Shown: positions 21,300 to 34,000 of the stretch, in pieces
Layout of the letters: each line of letters starts with the position of its first letter
Position numbering within the stretch: the first letter of the stretch is position 1
NCBI RefSeq assembly: GCF_019112545.1
Contig: NW_025064885.1
Coordinates: 892,073 to 956,072, forward strand
Reading direction: 5' to 3'
Length of the DNA: 64,000 nt
Source: Guyanagaster necrorhizus
Taxonomy: Eukaryota; Basidiomycota; Agaricomycetes; Agaricales; Physalacriaceae
Made by a program: the position numbers and the translations under genes
Notes under the pieces: model-generated
What the model saw: the letters and a program-made list of their open reading frames with translations, nothing else
What the model was told of the DNA's origin: nothing
The model's database searches: none

Positions 21300-24150
21300 A
21301 AATATTAAAACTAAGAACACACTATCTTGCATACATTTGTTGCTTAAATCAACAATAGGTGGAGGGATCAGCAGATGAGCCTTGATAACTGTATGGTCAT
21401 CACATACAGAAGAAGTTACTCTCATACTAAAAATGAGATTTTCTATAACAGAAAGTTAGAAACAAAGACTTCATAAAATAAAAATTTTATATACTATTTT
21501 TAGCCCTTGTCAAGAAGGGCAGCACATCTGAACTTTTCCTAGGAATATTAGGAGGACTCATCCTCTCAGTTGAAGGAATCAGAATTTAAAAGGCAGAAGG
21601 GCAGGCCTCAGTAGATGACTGAGATGCCCATGCTAGAAGCTTTAACCTAAAGCCAAAACTAAAACCATCTAAAAGAAAAATTAGAAAAAAAAATAATGCA
21701 AAATTAAAAATTTCATATACTATTAATGCCTTAGAGATCAAAACAGAAGGAACCCCAACTTTTGAAGGGATAGGAGGGCCTACTAAGACAGAAGCTTCAG
21801 ATGCAGAAGATTACTTCAGCTGGAGAAAACCAAGGACAACTCCATATTTAAACTAGAAAAGAAAGGATTAGCAAAATAAAAAGTTTAAGAACAAAAAGAA
21901 ATGTATTGTTTTCACAATAAGAAAGTTGTACTCTTTGACTGAATGTTTCCCCAACTTAGTGTTAATAGTAGCCAACATCTACCACAGCTGTTGCTTCCAA
22001 CTGGCCTATTTCTTGTCAGAAAGGAATCCCTCTTCATTCTTGTGCCAGGCAAGATACAGCTATTGCCAGATGATCAAGACAGAGTGCACTCAAACATCCA
22101 TGTGAGGAGCTTTCTCACAAGAATCTGGCATGTGGGCCAGACAATAATGGAAGGCAGAGAGAGCATTAATGAGAGACATAGGAGACATATGAAAGATGAG
22201 AGGTATAAGAAAAGAATAAAGCCAAGATATATTGGAGAAACATAGAAAAGTTCATAAATTTTATATCTCAAGGAAACATGCACAGACCAAGATCAATGCT
22301 AGCAACTAAAAAGTTTGCAAACTTTACAAATATTCTTGTCTCAGAAAATAAAGCACTTTCTGATAGATGAAGAACACTCAATCAAACTTTGTGAACTTCT
22401 TGATGCAATCAGAAATATGATTAGGCACATATGAAGCCAAATTAGATATCCAAAGCAACCAACCATATGTTACTATCAGAAAATATCAGAAAGAAATTTG
22501 CAAAAGAAAGTTCACTGGCAAATCAATAAAAAATTAAAGTCAGAGAGAGATGATAAGTCACTAGGCTCTATGCACTCTGAAATTGCAGACTTCAATAATT
22601 ATTTTTGACTTCTGCTCTTAAACAGGCTTTCAATAAACCAATCATTTCAGGTTCAATGGCAGTAGTTTCATCAAGAGCTATTCATTACTCATAGACATTT
22701 CTTTGTGCATGAAGATTATATGTTATATATAAACTTTCCATTTGTCTGCAAACTTTTTTTAGCCTTATGACTCTTCTCATCAACTATATGACACACAAAC
22801 TTTCTATGCTATAATAAGCACCATAGACATGGTTGGCACTATGATAATCAATCAGACATATGTCATTATTAGTATACATGTAGCATTCTAAGGCAGTCTA
22901 TAAGGTCTATTGCAATGTATATACAAGGCTGGCTGTAGATGTCTAAGCTTTTCACAGCCAGCATGTGAAAGGGTAATAGGCTGCAGAGGACTAACTCTGT
23001 TTTTGGTTAGATATATAAGGAATATTAGAAGGACTAGTGTACTATTGGCTATATGAACTTTTAAATACACAATGTTTACTAAAAGCCTCACAACCTTCAA
23101 GGCTTCATATAATAAAAACTTCACTAGGCTCACTAAGCTAGTACTGCAGTTACAAAGACTGTTTAAATGTAGTGTACTTAGTATTAGTAAAAGAATAGTG
23201 TAAGTAGTATACAAAATAACATACAAAAAGGAGGACAAGCAATATCAAGACTACTTGACACTCATACTAAAACTGTACACCAGTATGACATCTCTCCAAT
23301 AGAACCAGCTACACAGATCATCTATAGGTCAATATTCTTCAACTGAGAGTATCATAGCATCTCAACAACTCTACAAGGCTTGCATATGACAATAGTGAAC
23401 TTATAAATTCATGAAATATTGTCTTGTCTTACTTCATCCCCAAAAAACATAAAAGAAATCTGTTGCTCTTGCATATCATTCTCACACTGCCTAGATCTAA
23501 TAAAAAACTTTGAAAGATAACTGGAAAACATCAATTATTTCTTTAGACCCCACTAAGACCACATATAGGTTGCACCATCTATTACTCAGATCCTTATGTG
23601 ATATTTCTGTTATAGAAAAGTTCATATACATACTGTGAGTCACTGTAAACAATTCAGAGTCTCATATCTATATAGCTACTTCTTACTATATCCCTTTGGA
23701 GATTAGTCACTATATGGAGGTATATGACTAGACTCACTTGGACCAGCCTTCAGATTCTGTGCTTTGGTTTCATTTACTGAATAAATTTTATGTTTCCTAC
23801 CTGCAGAGAGTCTGCTAGACAAACAATTTCTAGTTTATCAACTACCAACAGGATGACTGTACCAAATAGCTTGCTCTTGTCACCTTTGAACATAATAACT
23901 GAGTACACTCAGTGACCAGCAAAATCCCCTTCTATATCAACTATGACTGACACTCATGTGTTGCTATCACAGAATGATATAATACCTTCACTCCAGCTTT
24001 CTTTAATTTTGCTGCCCTCATGTTCTCCATTTATACTGAAACACACACTGCTCTTGAAAAGACCACCATAGCCATGAGGATCTAATATGACAAACACTAC
24101 TGACCAGCATATACATATGCTATGAATGATAAGATATGGCTGGATACTAC
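21300..24150. other. AT-rich CpG-free stretch, no reliable gene
   Basis: Only short chance frames, heavy A+T, no CpG. I can pick out no domain, LTR end or tRNA here. Probably heavily decayed transposon sequence. Confidence 0.6.
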
Positions 24151-24189
24151 CAACCTTCATCTTCTTTGCTCAAAATAAAAGCTCACCAA

Positions 24190-24598
24190 CAAATAGACCA
24201 GGCTATTCACAATCCTCAGCAAAGTCAGCACCTCCACTTATCTCCTTTATCTCCTTGATGCTTGGTGCATACATCCTGTTTTTAATGAATCTCTGTTATC
24301 CCTTTATATTGCACTGGCATTTTCAAATCAAGAATGATCACCTCCTCCAGAACCCATTCTTGTCAAAGAAGAAGAGCATTATGAGGTCAACCAAATCCTC
24401 CACCACAAGCTCTGCAAAGTGTGTGCCTATAGCAGGGGCACTAGAACAATCATTGATTATCTTGTCAGCTGGAAAGGCTATGGACCAAAGTCTAATCAGT
24501 GGATCAACAAGCAAAATATAAATGCTAATAATATGATTCATGATTATCAACTGTCCTTAGAATGATCCATCAGGACAATGGTCTTAAAGAGAGAGTAA
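24190..24598 (+). pseudogene. Chromovirus 3' end, plus strand: integrase tail and chromodomain
   Basis: Conceptual plus-strand translation gives YLLDAWCIHPVFNESLL (the integrase C-terminal IHPVFH-type block), PPPEPILVKEEEHYEVNQIL (linker) and IDYLVSWKGYGPKSNQW (chromodomain), then DYQLS and a stop. The tract GGTCTTAAAGAGAGAGTAA directly precedes an LTR, as the purine tract does in element 1. It is a third chromovirus copy in opposite orientation to elements 1 and 2; the part upstream of about 24190 is not recognisable. Confidence 0.8.
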
Positions 24599-25066
24599 TG
24601 TTATGATTTTCTTATTTTATTTCTTTTCTAGCCTCTATTTTCCAATTAGTCATAGTGTCTATTTTTATCTTTAGCACTCAGAAGGCATGAAACATGCTTA
24701 TGTTACACAATAAACCACCTATGCCATCATTCCTTCAGCAGCAATGGACACCTCAATAATAGACAATACTATATTGTACCAGTACTAATGACCAGAGACA
24801 ATGAGCACTATAGCACAGAATCACACAATTAGGTAGAACTATTATTATCTAAGGACTCAACAGTATATAAATAGTGTAGCTCTCACTGTATATACTCAGC
24901 TTTGAACTAAAGTTTATTCTATACCACTTCATCTCAAGCTGACTTGTCTCTGGCCTTGAAGCACAATGCCTAGATAACATATTTAATGAACTCTGTCATG
25001 ACTGTACAAACTCAATACAGTGGCAGTTTATCATGTGTTTAGATCACATGTAACTTGGGCTTAACA
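24599..25066 (+). repeat. LTR E: 3' LTR of plus-strand chromovirus (family 2-like)
   Basis: 468 bp, TGTTA at 24599 and TTAACA ending at 25066; size matches LTR D. TATATAAATA begins at 24864 and the priming box AGCTTTGAACTAA begins at 24898, again 34 nt apart; it differs from LTR D by one G/A transition. Confidence 0.85.
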
Positions 25067-25082
25067 TCTTGTTTCAAGTCCT

Positions 25083-25720
25083 TTCTCTTTCTAAACTGAT
25101 GGCTGTACTTGGCTCACTCACACTCCAGCCAGTCATATTCCTCAAAAATAGCATGGATCAGATTTTTAAAATTAATCTTCTTATTGAAACTGAACAGCTT
25201 TGCTGCTATAATGAGAGTTGATATATGCTTGGCAAGATAGAGGAGAATAGAGGTGAGAATTGTTGAGTGATAATCCTTCTCCTCAATAATAACATTGATA
25301 GAAGTTAATGACTTTTGTTTTATTGACAGACTGTCAAGAAACTCATGAACATTGCTCTTAATTGGGCAATATGACTCTATAAACTGCTGCTGAAGATCAG
25401 TCTGTGCATAGCCACTCTTATCAGTGAACTCCTTTTCAATCTTTGTCCAGGCTTCAGTGACTGTGGAGAGATGCTGGATCTTCATAGTGACTAAATCAGA
25501 GATCTTCAAGAGCAGAAAGTTCTTAGCTACAGCCTCATCTTTCTCTCATTCATCTTGCTCAGCTATGAGGGCCATTGTGAGTGCAGTGAGAGTGAGTTAG
25601 AGCTTTGATCTATCAAAGTGATCCTATTTCTCTTTGGCTTGAATGCCAGTAGAAAAGCAGAGGTAGAAGATAGACCAGTTGTCACAAGATATGTTTAGTG
25701 TAGAGATATTTGATGGTAGG
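25083..25720 (-). pseudogene. Copia-type Gag fossil
   Basis: Minus strand. Downstream of a broken start (LNISCDNWSIFYLCF) comes KNFLLLKISDLVTMKIQHLS and a 131-codon open piece (25509-25114) with AWTKIEKEFTDKSGYAQTDL, IKSNVHEFLDSL and EEKDYHSTILTSI. The order and spacing match the UBN2/retrotran_gag family of fungal copia elements, which use an AW..L...E...GAYAQTDLR..FLESKCP pattern. No protease, integrase or RT of this copy is visible. Confidence 0.75.
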
Positions 25721-26929
25721 CCTGTAGTTAAGATAAAATAGCAGAAGTCATTTTGAGTGTGAGAGATAGAATAAAGTAATTCTCAGAGCTATATAACCTC
25801 TAAAAAAGTGATGCATGTTTGTAGAACCTAATAGTATATACTGTTAGCTATCTTCTAGACTATAGATATCAATTAATAAGTTAAACATAGTAGTATAGGT
25901 AAATAGTCACCCTCACACAGTGTAGCAACAAGCAGAAATGCAGTGAGAGTGCTTGACAGTCCATATTCAGTATATAATGCCCATCCTGACATAAAAAGGT
26001 ATTAAGCTCAGCTGGTGGAATATGACAGAGTTTCTGCTTGTTAGTTCAACAAATGATTTAGGTCCTGCTGCTGTCACCACTACTTTCACTGTAATCTCTT
26101 TTAAATCTGAGTCTTTGTTTGGTCTGAAGAAAGTTGGCACATTCAACAATGTCTTAGGTCTGGTGTTCTGCACTGCATTCACTGCAGATACCATGCCTAT
26201 GATGATTGATGCATGGGTCTTAGCAGAAACCCAAATTCCAATTCTCACAGGATACTGTTATACTCTTGGCAGCTGAAAATGAAGCAGATGATGAATGCTT
26301 TATATTTGAAGAAGGAATCAATGAGGAGTAAAACACCTGCATAAGAATAGAGATTTGAAGTTCACTTTAAACATTCATGCAAAAAGAACATTTAGCATAA
26401 TGCAATCAGACTTCTTCATCAATTTGAATAGCAATGATAGCATTGTGTGGTGCAGCTCAAAAAACTTTGATGACATATTCTCAATAAGCTTTAAGTTCAG
26501 CCTCACAATGTGGGTGAAAAACTTAAATGCCCTTTGCTCAGGCATCATACACTCTGCACCAGTCTGATTCTGTTTTAATAGGCTTTTTGTCTGATGAAAC
26601 CTCTTTTCTGATGATGGCATATCCTGCCATAAGTTCCTTAGTTTCTTTGTTGTGGTTGCATCCTTGGTCTATTGACATGAAAAGTTTTGGGAAAGTCAAC
26701 ATATTGGTCCTGGATAATGAGGCACCAGAAAGGCCAAGCAATGGGTTCTGAAAGAGACTGGATCTGTAAGACTGCAATAAGGTTATCAAGTGACCTCTCA
26801 GTAGCATATACTTATCTGAGGTGGAATGACTCAGCAAGATGGAGATCTGAGATTCCAGTAGAGATAAGAGATGCTGGTCAATCTCTAACTGCAAACTCCA
26901 GGCATCAAGGCTCTGCCTCTTCCCCTCTG
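25721..26929. other. AT-rich CpG-free stretch, no reliable gene
   Basis: Contains open frames up to 118 codons on the minus strand (26894-26538) and 84 on the plus strand (26022-26276), but neither shows a recognisable domain and neither has neighbouring splice-linked exons I trust. Likely transposon remains. Confidence 0.5.
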
Positions 26930-27092
26930 TTGTCAGTAATCACTCTTGCCTGGTGAGGCTTCACATCTGTCCTCATCTTACAAAGGCTTATTCAAATAGC
27001 TTTTTGGCTCTGCCATGTCTAACCAAATTCCATCTAGTATTATTGTACTACTATTGTATGATTTACTAGTGACTTTTTTGTCAGTATCCTTC
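26930..27092 (+). repeat. Dispersed direct repeat, copy 2
   Basis: Partner of 19964-20126, same orientation, about 160 bp with scattered differences. Confidence 0.6.
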
Positions 27093-27682
27093 ATCCCTCA
27101 AATCTATATTCTCATTCATGAACCAAAATTCATCTACTGATGCTGAGAGTGTCATCACATTGGCCAAGTGATGTGAAGAACTTATTGAAGACTGTGTTAA
27201 AGGTACCATTACTATTTTTGACTTTGCCAACAGACTTTGTCAGCTTAGTCTTTTGTCTGAGGCTGCTGAAGACTACATCAAACTCCTGTGGGAATGAATC
27301 AAGCAAGCTGGTCCAAGGACATTGACTGGTGCACCCTCCAGCAGGCAAAACAATCAGCAGAAAGATGTTGGAGCAGCAGATAATAGGGAGGACACTTCTC
27401 CAGGTCTCTCACAGGATGAAATTGAGGAGTGTCAATGAGAGCAAGCTGAATAGTCCAAAACCACCACTGAACAATGCCAAGATGCCAGAGCTCACACCAT
27501 TGAAAAAGCAGCTTGAGCAGCTCCCCATTCAAAACTCCAATTTCTTCACCAGATACCAACTGCTAGTGAGTCTCAGAACTCCATTGCAGCTGTGCTCACT
27601 GGCACTCTGGGACTTGATGATATTGTCTCACTGAAATTGACATCTATTTCTTCAATGGTCCTTGCTCGGGCTCCTCACCTGG

Positions 27683-27848
27683 TCTCATGAATCAGCATCA
27701 GCTGAGGATCAGCACTGATACAGAGATGACATTAATGGCCATCCTCATGGACAGAGTGGAGTTCCATATTGACAGAAGTTGTGAACATCTCGAGGTTTGC
27801 GCAGAGGTCTATAGAAACGCTCCCTACCCTTGGACTCCGCCTTTACGA
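27683..27848 (-). repeat. Repeat end, inverted copy at the island border
   Basis: Inverted partner of 19657-19831 and, at its outer end, of the 18028 box (reverse complement TCGTAAAGGCGGAGTCCAAG). Unlike the two inner copies, its outer 60 bp retain CpGs. It ends 177 bp before the TRA1 start codon. Confidence 0.8.
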
Positions 27849-28025
27849 CGACCTCTCGGGTAGCATTACACTCATTTTGTGACAACTTGTGACAGGTAGA
27901 ATCTAGATCACGTGTCACTACTTTTCCAGGTCGGACATCAAATTGAAAGATCTCCTTCCCCTACCCCGCTACAAATTCTTCTAAAGTACCTACTTTCCTC
28001 TTCTTCACTTTGGCCGTGTACGGCC
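27849..28025 (+). promoter_or_regulatory. TRA1 upstream region
   Basis: Only 177 bp lie between the repeat end and the TRA1 ATG. It contains a CACGTG E-box-type palindrome at 27909-27914 and a pyrimidine-rich stretch (27950-28015) near the start codon. No clear TATA motif. If this is the whole promoter, it is very short, or transcription starts inside the transposon repeat. Confidence 0.5.
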
Positions 28026-31000
28026 ATGGCGACACCTAACGGACAGCAGACACCGCATACGTCGGCCTCATCAGACCTTGAACAACGAGCGGCTCGAATA
28101 CTCGACCCCGGAATAGGCGAGTCTCGTGCAAATCTCCCTTGGTTATCGCTAACCAACATTCAACTTCCAGACCTCAAAACACGATTCGTCGTCGCCACTG
28201 AAATCCGTGAGATCCTCGATACCTTACGAGATGCGGATGCCTCTCGAGCTCTACCTTTCATCATCCCTCCCCTCGTCGAGCTCCTTCAGTCCGGAGAGGT
28301 ATCCTTCCGCAAAGAGAGTCTCGAGTTCCAATTCCGCTCCATCGTACTTAGTATCCTGACCCGTCTCCCCATCAGCGAACACGCCAAACCACACGTACAG
28401 TCCATTTATAATTGCCTGCTATGTGTTATCCGACAGGACAACGAGGAGAACGGTGTCTCGGCTTGCAAGCACATCGTCGAACTTGTACGAGCGTATCGCA
28501 TGCTTACGGAGGAGAACCTCCGCGACTTTACCTCCCTCTTCAAGGACGTCTTCGCGAATATTAAGCCCATGACAGAACAGTTGCTTTCTGAAGGTTCGGC
28601 AGAATTGGATCCTGCCATTTCGCTACCTAGTATCAAGAGTTTCAAGGTTACGGCGGAACTGGGGCTGCTGATGGCGATGTTCTCGCAGATACAGAGGGAT
28701 TTGATTAGGTCGGTTGTACAGGTGACAATCCCGCCGGCATTTGAAGTCTTGTGTTTGGAGGCGCCTGCACAGAAGAAGGCGAGGGAGGAGTTCGAAGCCG
28801 CTGGGGGATTTTGGGCGGGTATGGCACCGACTATCACGAATCCGGGGTCGTATGGGGATTTTGTGAATGCCCAAATCAAGGTGGGTTCCGCGGGCGTCTT
28901 GCTTCAGCTGTTCTAACGTTCTGTAGATGTTGTCCTACCTTGCCTTCATTATGCGGTTCAATCCGGAATCTTCAGATGTTCATGGGGAGACCCTTGTTCT
29001 GCACGCGTTGCGTATTTTGCAAGATTGTCCGATGAATGGAATACCGCAGAGAAAGGTGGTGCTCACTACATGATGGCTTTTTTGGCTTGTACTAACTAGC
29101 ATGATAGGAACTTATGGTCGTTTTTCGTCATTTGATGGGCACTCCCTACAGGAAAGCACTTCTGCCTCAGATAGACAAGCTGTTCGATGAACGGGTTCTG
29201 CTTGGGACGTGTCTTGGGGCTAATGAGTTGCTCAGGTGCGTAATAACGTAGTCTTTACCAAACTTTAGTGCTGACATTATGCAGGGCGACTGTCTACACT
29301 GCGTTCACTGACCTATTCCATCACGTTCGCAACGATCTGACGTCGGCACAGCTCGAACGCATCGTCCATGTCTATTCCCGACAAATTCATAACCCTGCGT
29401 TGACCATCAACCTTCATACGCTGTCAGCGAAGATGATGTTCGGTACCGCGGAGGCAATCATTGCAAAGGAAACACCGCAGGGCGCGGCACGAATTCTGGA
29501 ACTGATGTTCAAGAGCTGCTTAGACAGACTCGATGCCTTGACTGTCGTGCATGAGAATATTCTCGCGGCTTTGGAAAGAGCGAAGGCTGGGCAGGAGGTT
29601 GCTATAGACGATGCCTTTATTGAGAAGGCTCGCCCAGTTGGTGGTGCGGCATATGCTTTGGAGAAACCGGAGGATGTCGTCAATGGTAAGTGAGAAGTTA
29701 CAATATATGTATTCGATTCTCACCAATGTCTTTTGCACCAGAGCTACGTCTGTTCTTCAAAACGCTTCTCCATGGCTTCCGTGTCTGCCTAGCCGGTCTT
29801 CGAAAGTGCGAAGCTCCTACACCGGATGGGACGCTGATTTTCCGCATGTTTGAAGGATGCGTTCACTGTCTTGCGAACATGGACAATGACAACCGCACTG
29901 ATGCAGCCAACGACGCTATTGATTGGTTCTCACCCATCCTCTCAGAGATAAACCTCCATGTCTTCCAAGAGGTTTGGACTCACAAGATGGAGTTCTTCTT
30001 CGAGTGCGCGCAGAAACGCGTAGCGCTTCTGGGAATATGCTCGTATCTGTTCAATAGGGAGGCCACGTCGCCGACACTTCTTGCCATAGTCCTTCAGTTC
30101 CTCGTTGACAGGCTTCCAATGCTGGGAGAGTACGAGGATCTGGTGGTTGCGACGACAATACGCCTCTACAAGACTGCGTTTGCAGCCGTCGCAAGCCATC
30201 CTGCGACCAATGAGAGTATACTTGCTCTGCACCTGGGAAAGCTATTGATGGATTGTTTCCCGTTGGCTGCGAAAGCGACCAAGCCAACCCATTATTTTCA
30301 TCTACTGAGGGCACTTTTCAGGTCTATTGGAGGTGGGGGTGGGAGATTTGAATTGCTGTATAAGGAGGTCCTTCCTTTGCTGCCGGAGATGCTGGAGTGT
30401 TTGAACCGACAGCTCCATTCTTCAGAAGGCGCGACAAGAGATATGATTGTAGAACTCTGTCTTACGGTGCCATTGCGGTTAACGCATTTATTACCGCATC
30501 TCTCGTATCTCATGCAACCCCTCGCCTTGGCCCTCAAAGGTAGTACGGAACTGGTGACCCAAGGTCTCCGCACGCTCGAGCTGTGTATTGATAACCTCAC
30601 GCCAGACTTTTTGGATCCCACCCTTAATCTTGTCCTTCGAGAGTTGATGGAAGCGCTGCATAGTCACCTGAAGCCTCTGCCTGCGAACCACATCTTGGCA
30701 CATAGTACCATGCGAATTCTAGGGAAGCTGGGTGGGCGGAACCGACGCCTATTGACCAAGGAACCATGTTTGAAGTATCAGCATCATTCAGAGCATCCGA
30801 AGATGACAATCTCATTTTCGGGGAAGGCGGGGAAGGTTGATCTAGGCCCTGCTGCAGTTCTTGCTCGTCAGACGCTGACCACGGGTACACCGGCTGATGT
30901 CACCCATGCCTATGAGTACTTGGAACGCTGCCTTTCTTTCATGCTCTATGAGGTACGTGCGTACTTGCGTCTTTTTCACTTGGTCTAACGAAAGGGTTCT

Positions 31001-34000
31001 AGGGTATCAAAGGAGATAACGCAGAACAGCTATTTGTCAGTGCCATGGAAGGCATCTTTGACGCCACACATGTTGCACAAACTCAAGAACAAGCCGAACA
31101 ATTCGTGAAACGAATGGGTCAACGGATTTTCGAGTTGGAGACTCGTCGACCTCCGCCTCGTGATGTTGGAACCCGACAAGCGCCTAGCACTCTCCTTTCA
31201 GCTTTCATTGATGCTGTTCCCCATGCTCTTGCACGAGAGCAAGCTGAAGAGGCTAAGAAGGCAAATTTACTAGTAGCCTCTGTCATTCAAAATATGGTCA
31301 ACACTATTGATCAACAGAGCATGACACTTCCCGATGTCACCCCCATTTTGCATCAATTCTCCACTCGATTCATAGGACTCTGTTTCGGCGACTCTTGGAT
31401 ACGAAAGAGAGCTGGTTGCAATGGCATCAGAATCATGACGTCGACGATGCACGTGGGAGCCAGTTGGACTGTAGAGCGTGAGCTCGAGATCATGAGAGCT
31501 CTTCTTCATGTGCTCAAGGATCTGCCTGCGGACCTTCCTCGCGATACTGAGGAAATTGTGGATGTGCTGACCACGGTGTTACGCATCGGAAATGCCAATC
31601 TGGACTACAGTGCCGAAAGCGGACATCAGAACTGCCTGAAATTGATCAATCTGGTTGGGCAGATTTTCCCAGAGCTTCAGAGCTCAAATGCGGTGGTACG
31701 GCAAGCGGCTCAGACTTCAATTGCGCTGTTGGTTGAATTCAGTGGAAGTGCGGCGACACAGCTTCTGATGCCGCATCGAGACCGTATGTTGGGGGGAATA
31801 TACAACAAGCCCTTGAGGGCCTTGCCATTCTCAATTCAAATTGGCATGATAGAAGCCGTTCGGTATTGTGTAAGCCTTGATCCGCCATTAGTGGAAGTGA
31901 ATGACGAGCTCCTCCGGCTGTTGCACGAGACATTGGCTCTGGCTGATGCTGATGATTCTGCTCTGGTTGGCCGGGGGAATGTTCGTCAAAGCAGTATCGA
32001 AGTGACCAAGCTCCATGTTGCCTGTATCAAGCTGTTGACCGCTTCCATGCCGTTGACAGATTTCTTTAGCAAGCAGCATCAAACGAGGCAGAGGTATGTG
32101 TGTAGTCTGCGATGTTGTTAACGCGAGATTTATCTTCTGTGACAGGGTAACAAGTGTGTACTTCAAGGCACTGTACTCACCCTCTCATGAGATCAAAGCA
32201 GTTGCTTACGATGGTCTGAAGATGGTACTTGCTCATCAGAACAGACTCCCTCGAGAACTTCTCCAGACAGGACTGCGTCCCATCCTCATGAATCTCGCAG
32301 ATCCCAAGCGTTTGTCTGTTCCAGGGTTGGAGGGCCTTGCACGCCTTCTCGCCCTGCTAACGAACTATTTCAAAGTCGAGATCGGACATAAACTGCTCGA
32401 TCATTTCCGCGTTGTCGCCGATCCGCAGATGCTCCAGGCATCTTCGAGGCTGCCTTTAGTAGAGAATGAGGGAATTACTAAACTTGTCCGTCTGGCCAAT
32501 ATATTCCATCTCCTCCCGTCGTCAGCCAATATCTTCCTCGACAATCTCATCAATGCCATCGTCCAGACCGAGGCTCAAATGCATTTCTCCGGTCGTAGTC
32601 CCTTCTCGGAGCCGCTAGCTCGGTATCTGAACCGGTACCCAGCTGAGGGCATCGACTTCTTTCTCAGACATCTTAACTTCCCTCGACATCTGCGAACATT
32701 GCGCAGCATCTTGCAAGCGAAATTGGCGCCTAGATTGGAGTCCGACCTCGCTTCACGTACCTCGATAATCGTTGCTCATTTCATTCGAGGAGGCAATAAT
32801 TCTCAAAGTCTTCCTGCTCTTCTGCTTTTCATGGACCTCGCTAGTATTGCACCTAGTTGGGTTCAACAGCATGCTTATGCCATTGATGCATTGGTGGATG
32901 TTTGGCATGCTGATGTACCTGAGCAAGATGTCATTGCGTCATCGGAAGTTGTCGAACGCCAGTCCATTATCATTTCAATATTCAAAACGGTTCTTGAGCA
33001 ATGCCCTCGTATTGATCTCGTCTTTGAGATTGTCTCCGTGTACACGCGCACCCTGGAGACGGATTTGATTCGCACAACTCATTTCCTATATAAACATGTC
33101 GCGCTGTCCTACGATGTTATATATCGGCGCAATATTTTGATGCGGTTCCTTACCTGGTTCGACAATCCTTCATATACCTGGTCTCACAAAGCCTATTTTA
33201 TCCGCTATATTGTAACGCCCACTCTTATTGTACAAGCGTCTCGTTCAAAGGAAGAGCGGTTAGTGGGCTTGGACTTCGTTGAAAGAATTAGCAGGATGAT
33301 CTGGCGGCGCATAGCGGATCCGAAGGCCTTTCAGGACACCGACGACATGTTCAAAATCGAGCTTCTTCATTTCACTACGGTGATGGTGAAGTATTACCCA
33401 GATTTGATGGAACATGCACGGAAAGATGTCCAGATGTGTTCGTGGCACTATATCGGTTCCACCGACGACCCCATTGTGAAACAAGCCGCTTATCTTCTGA
33501 ATGCACACTTCTTTGCTGCATATCCTTCGCCGTACAAGTTCATCATGCGGACATGGACAGGCCTGCTACGAAACACTGAAGGACGTGGACATCTCCGTCA
33601 AGAGGCTTTGGCGACCCTCGCACCGGCTCTCCAAGCAGAGGCGCCCGAGTCTGGGTATCCTCAGTGGGCGGTGACCGCAAGGCGCATGCTTTCTGAGGAT
33701 GGCGGGTCGTCCCACTTCTTCACGCTTTATACTCTCATCATCAAAGATCCATCGCTTTTTTACCCTGTTCGTGGTTTGTTCGTAATCTTCATCGCCAATT
33801 CTCTGCCCAAGCTCGGCCTCACCCAAAACTGTACATTGGAGTCGCGCAATTTATCGATAGACATCTTGCAAATCATCTTCGACTGGGAAAACCAGGCTGA
33901 GAAGGAACAAGAGGCCAGGATGGATGTAGATGGAGCATATCAGAAAGATGTGTGGTTAACGCCCATGGCATATCGGGAAAACATGGTCAGCTACCTTGTT

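Larger units (their letters stand above)
15966..27666. other. CpG desert over decayed transposons
   Basis: Reading line by line I find essentially no CG dinucleotide in this 11.7 kb, with one exception at about 18351. TG and CA are abundant. CpGs reappear at 27667 and are frequent from 27792 on. This is the footprint of long-term CpG methylation and deamination in repeats. A machine count is needed for the exact number. Confidence 0.85.

Noticed and set aside
18000..24150. CRISPR-like or satellite array
   Set aside because: Repeats here are few, dispersed and of different lengths; no regular spacing.
27140..27640. Plus- and minus-strand frames (up to 101 codons) just left of TRA1 as genes
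   Set aside because: No domain, CpG-free repeat sequence, no splice partners; likely chance frames in transposon remains.
19657..27848. One large DNA transposon bounded by the inverted repeat pair
   Set aside because: The interior contains pieces of copia, a chromovirus with its own LTR and spliced fossils. No transposase is visible, so a single element is unlikely.
28406..28879. 157-codon minus-strand frame inside TRA1 exon 1
   Set aside because: Shadow of the TRA1 coding frame; no domain and no independent signals.
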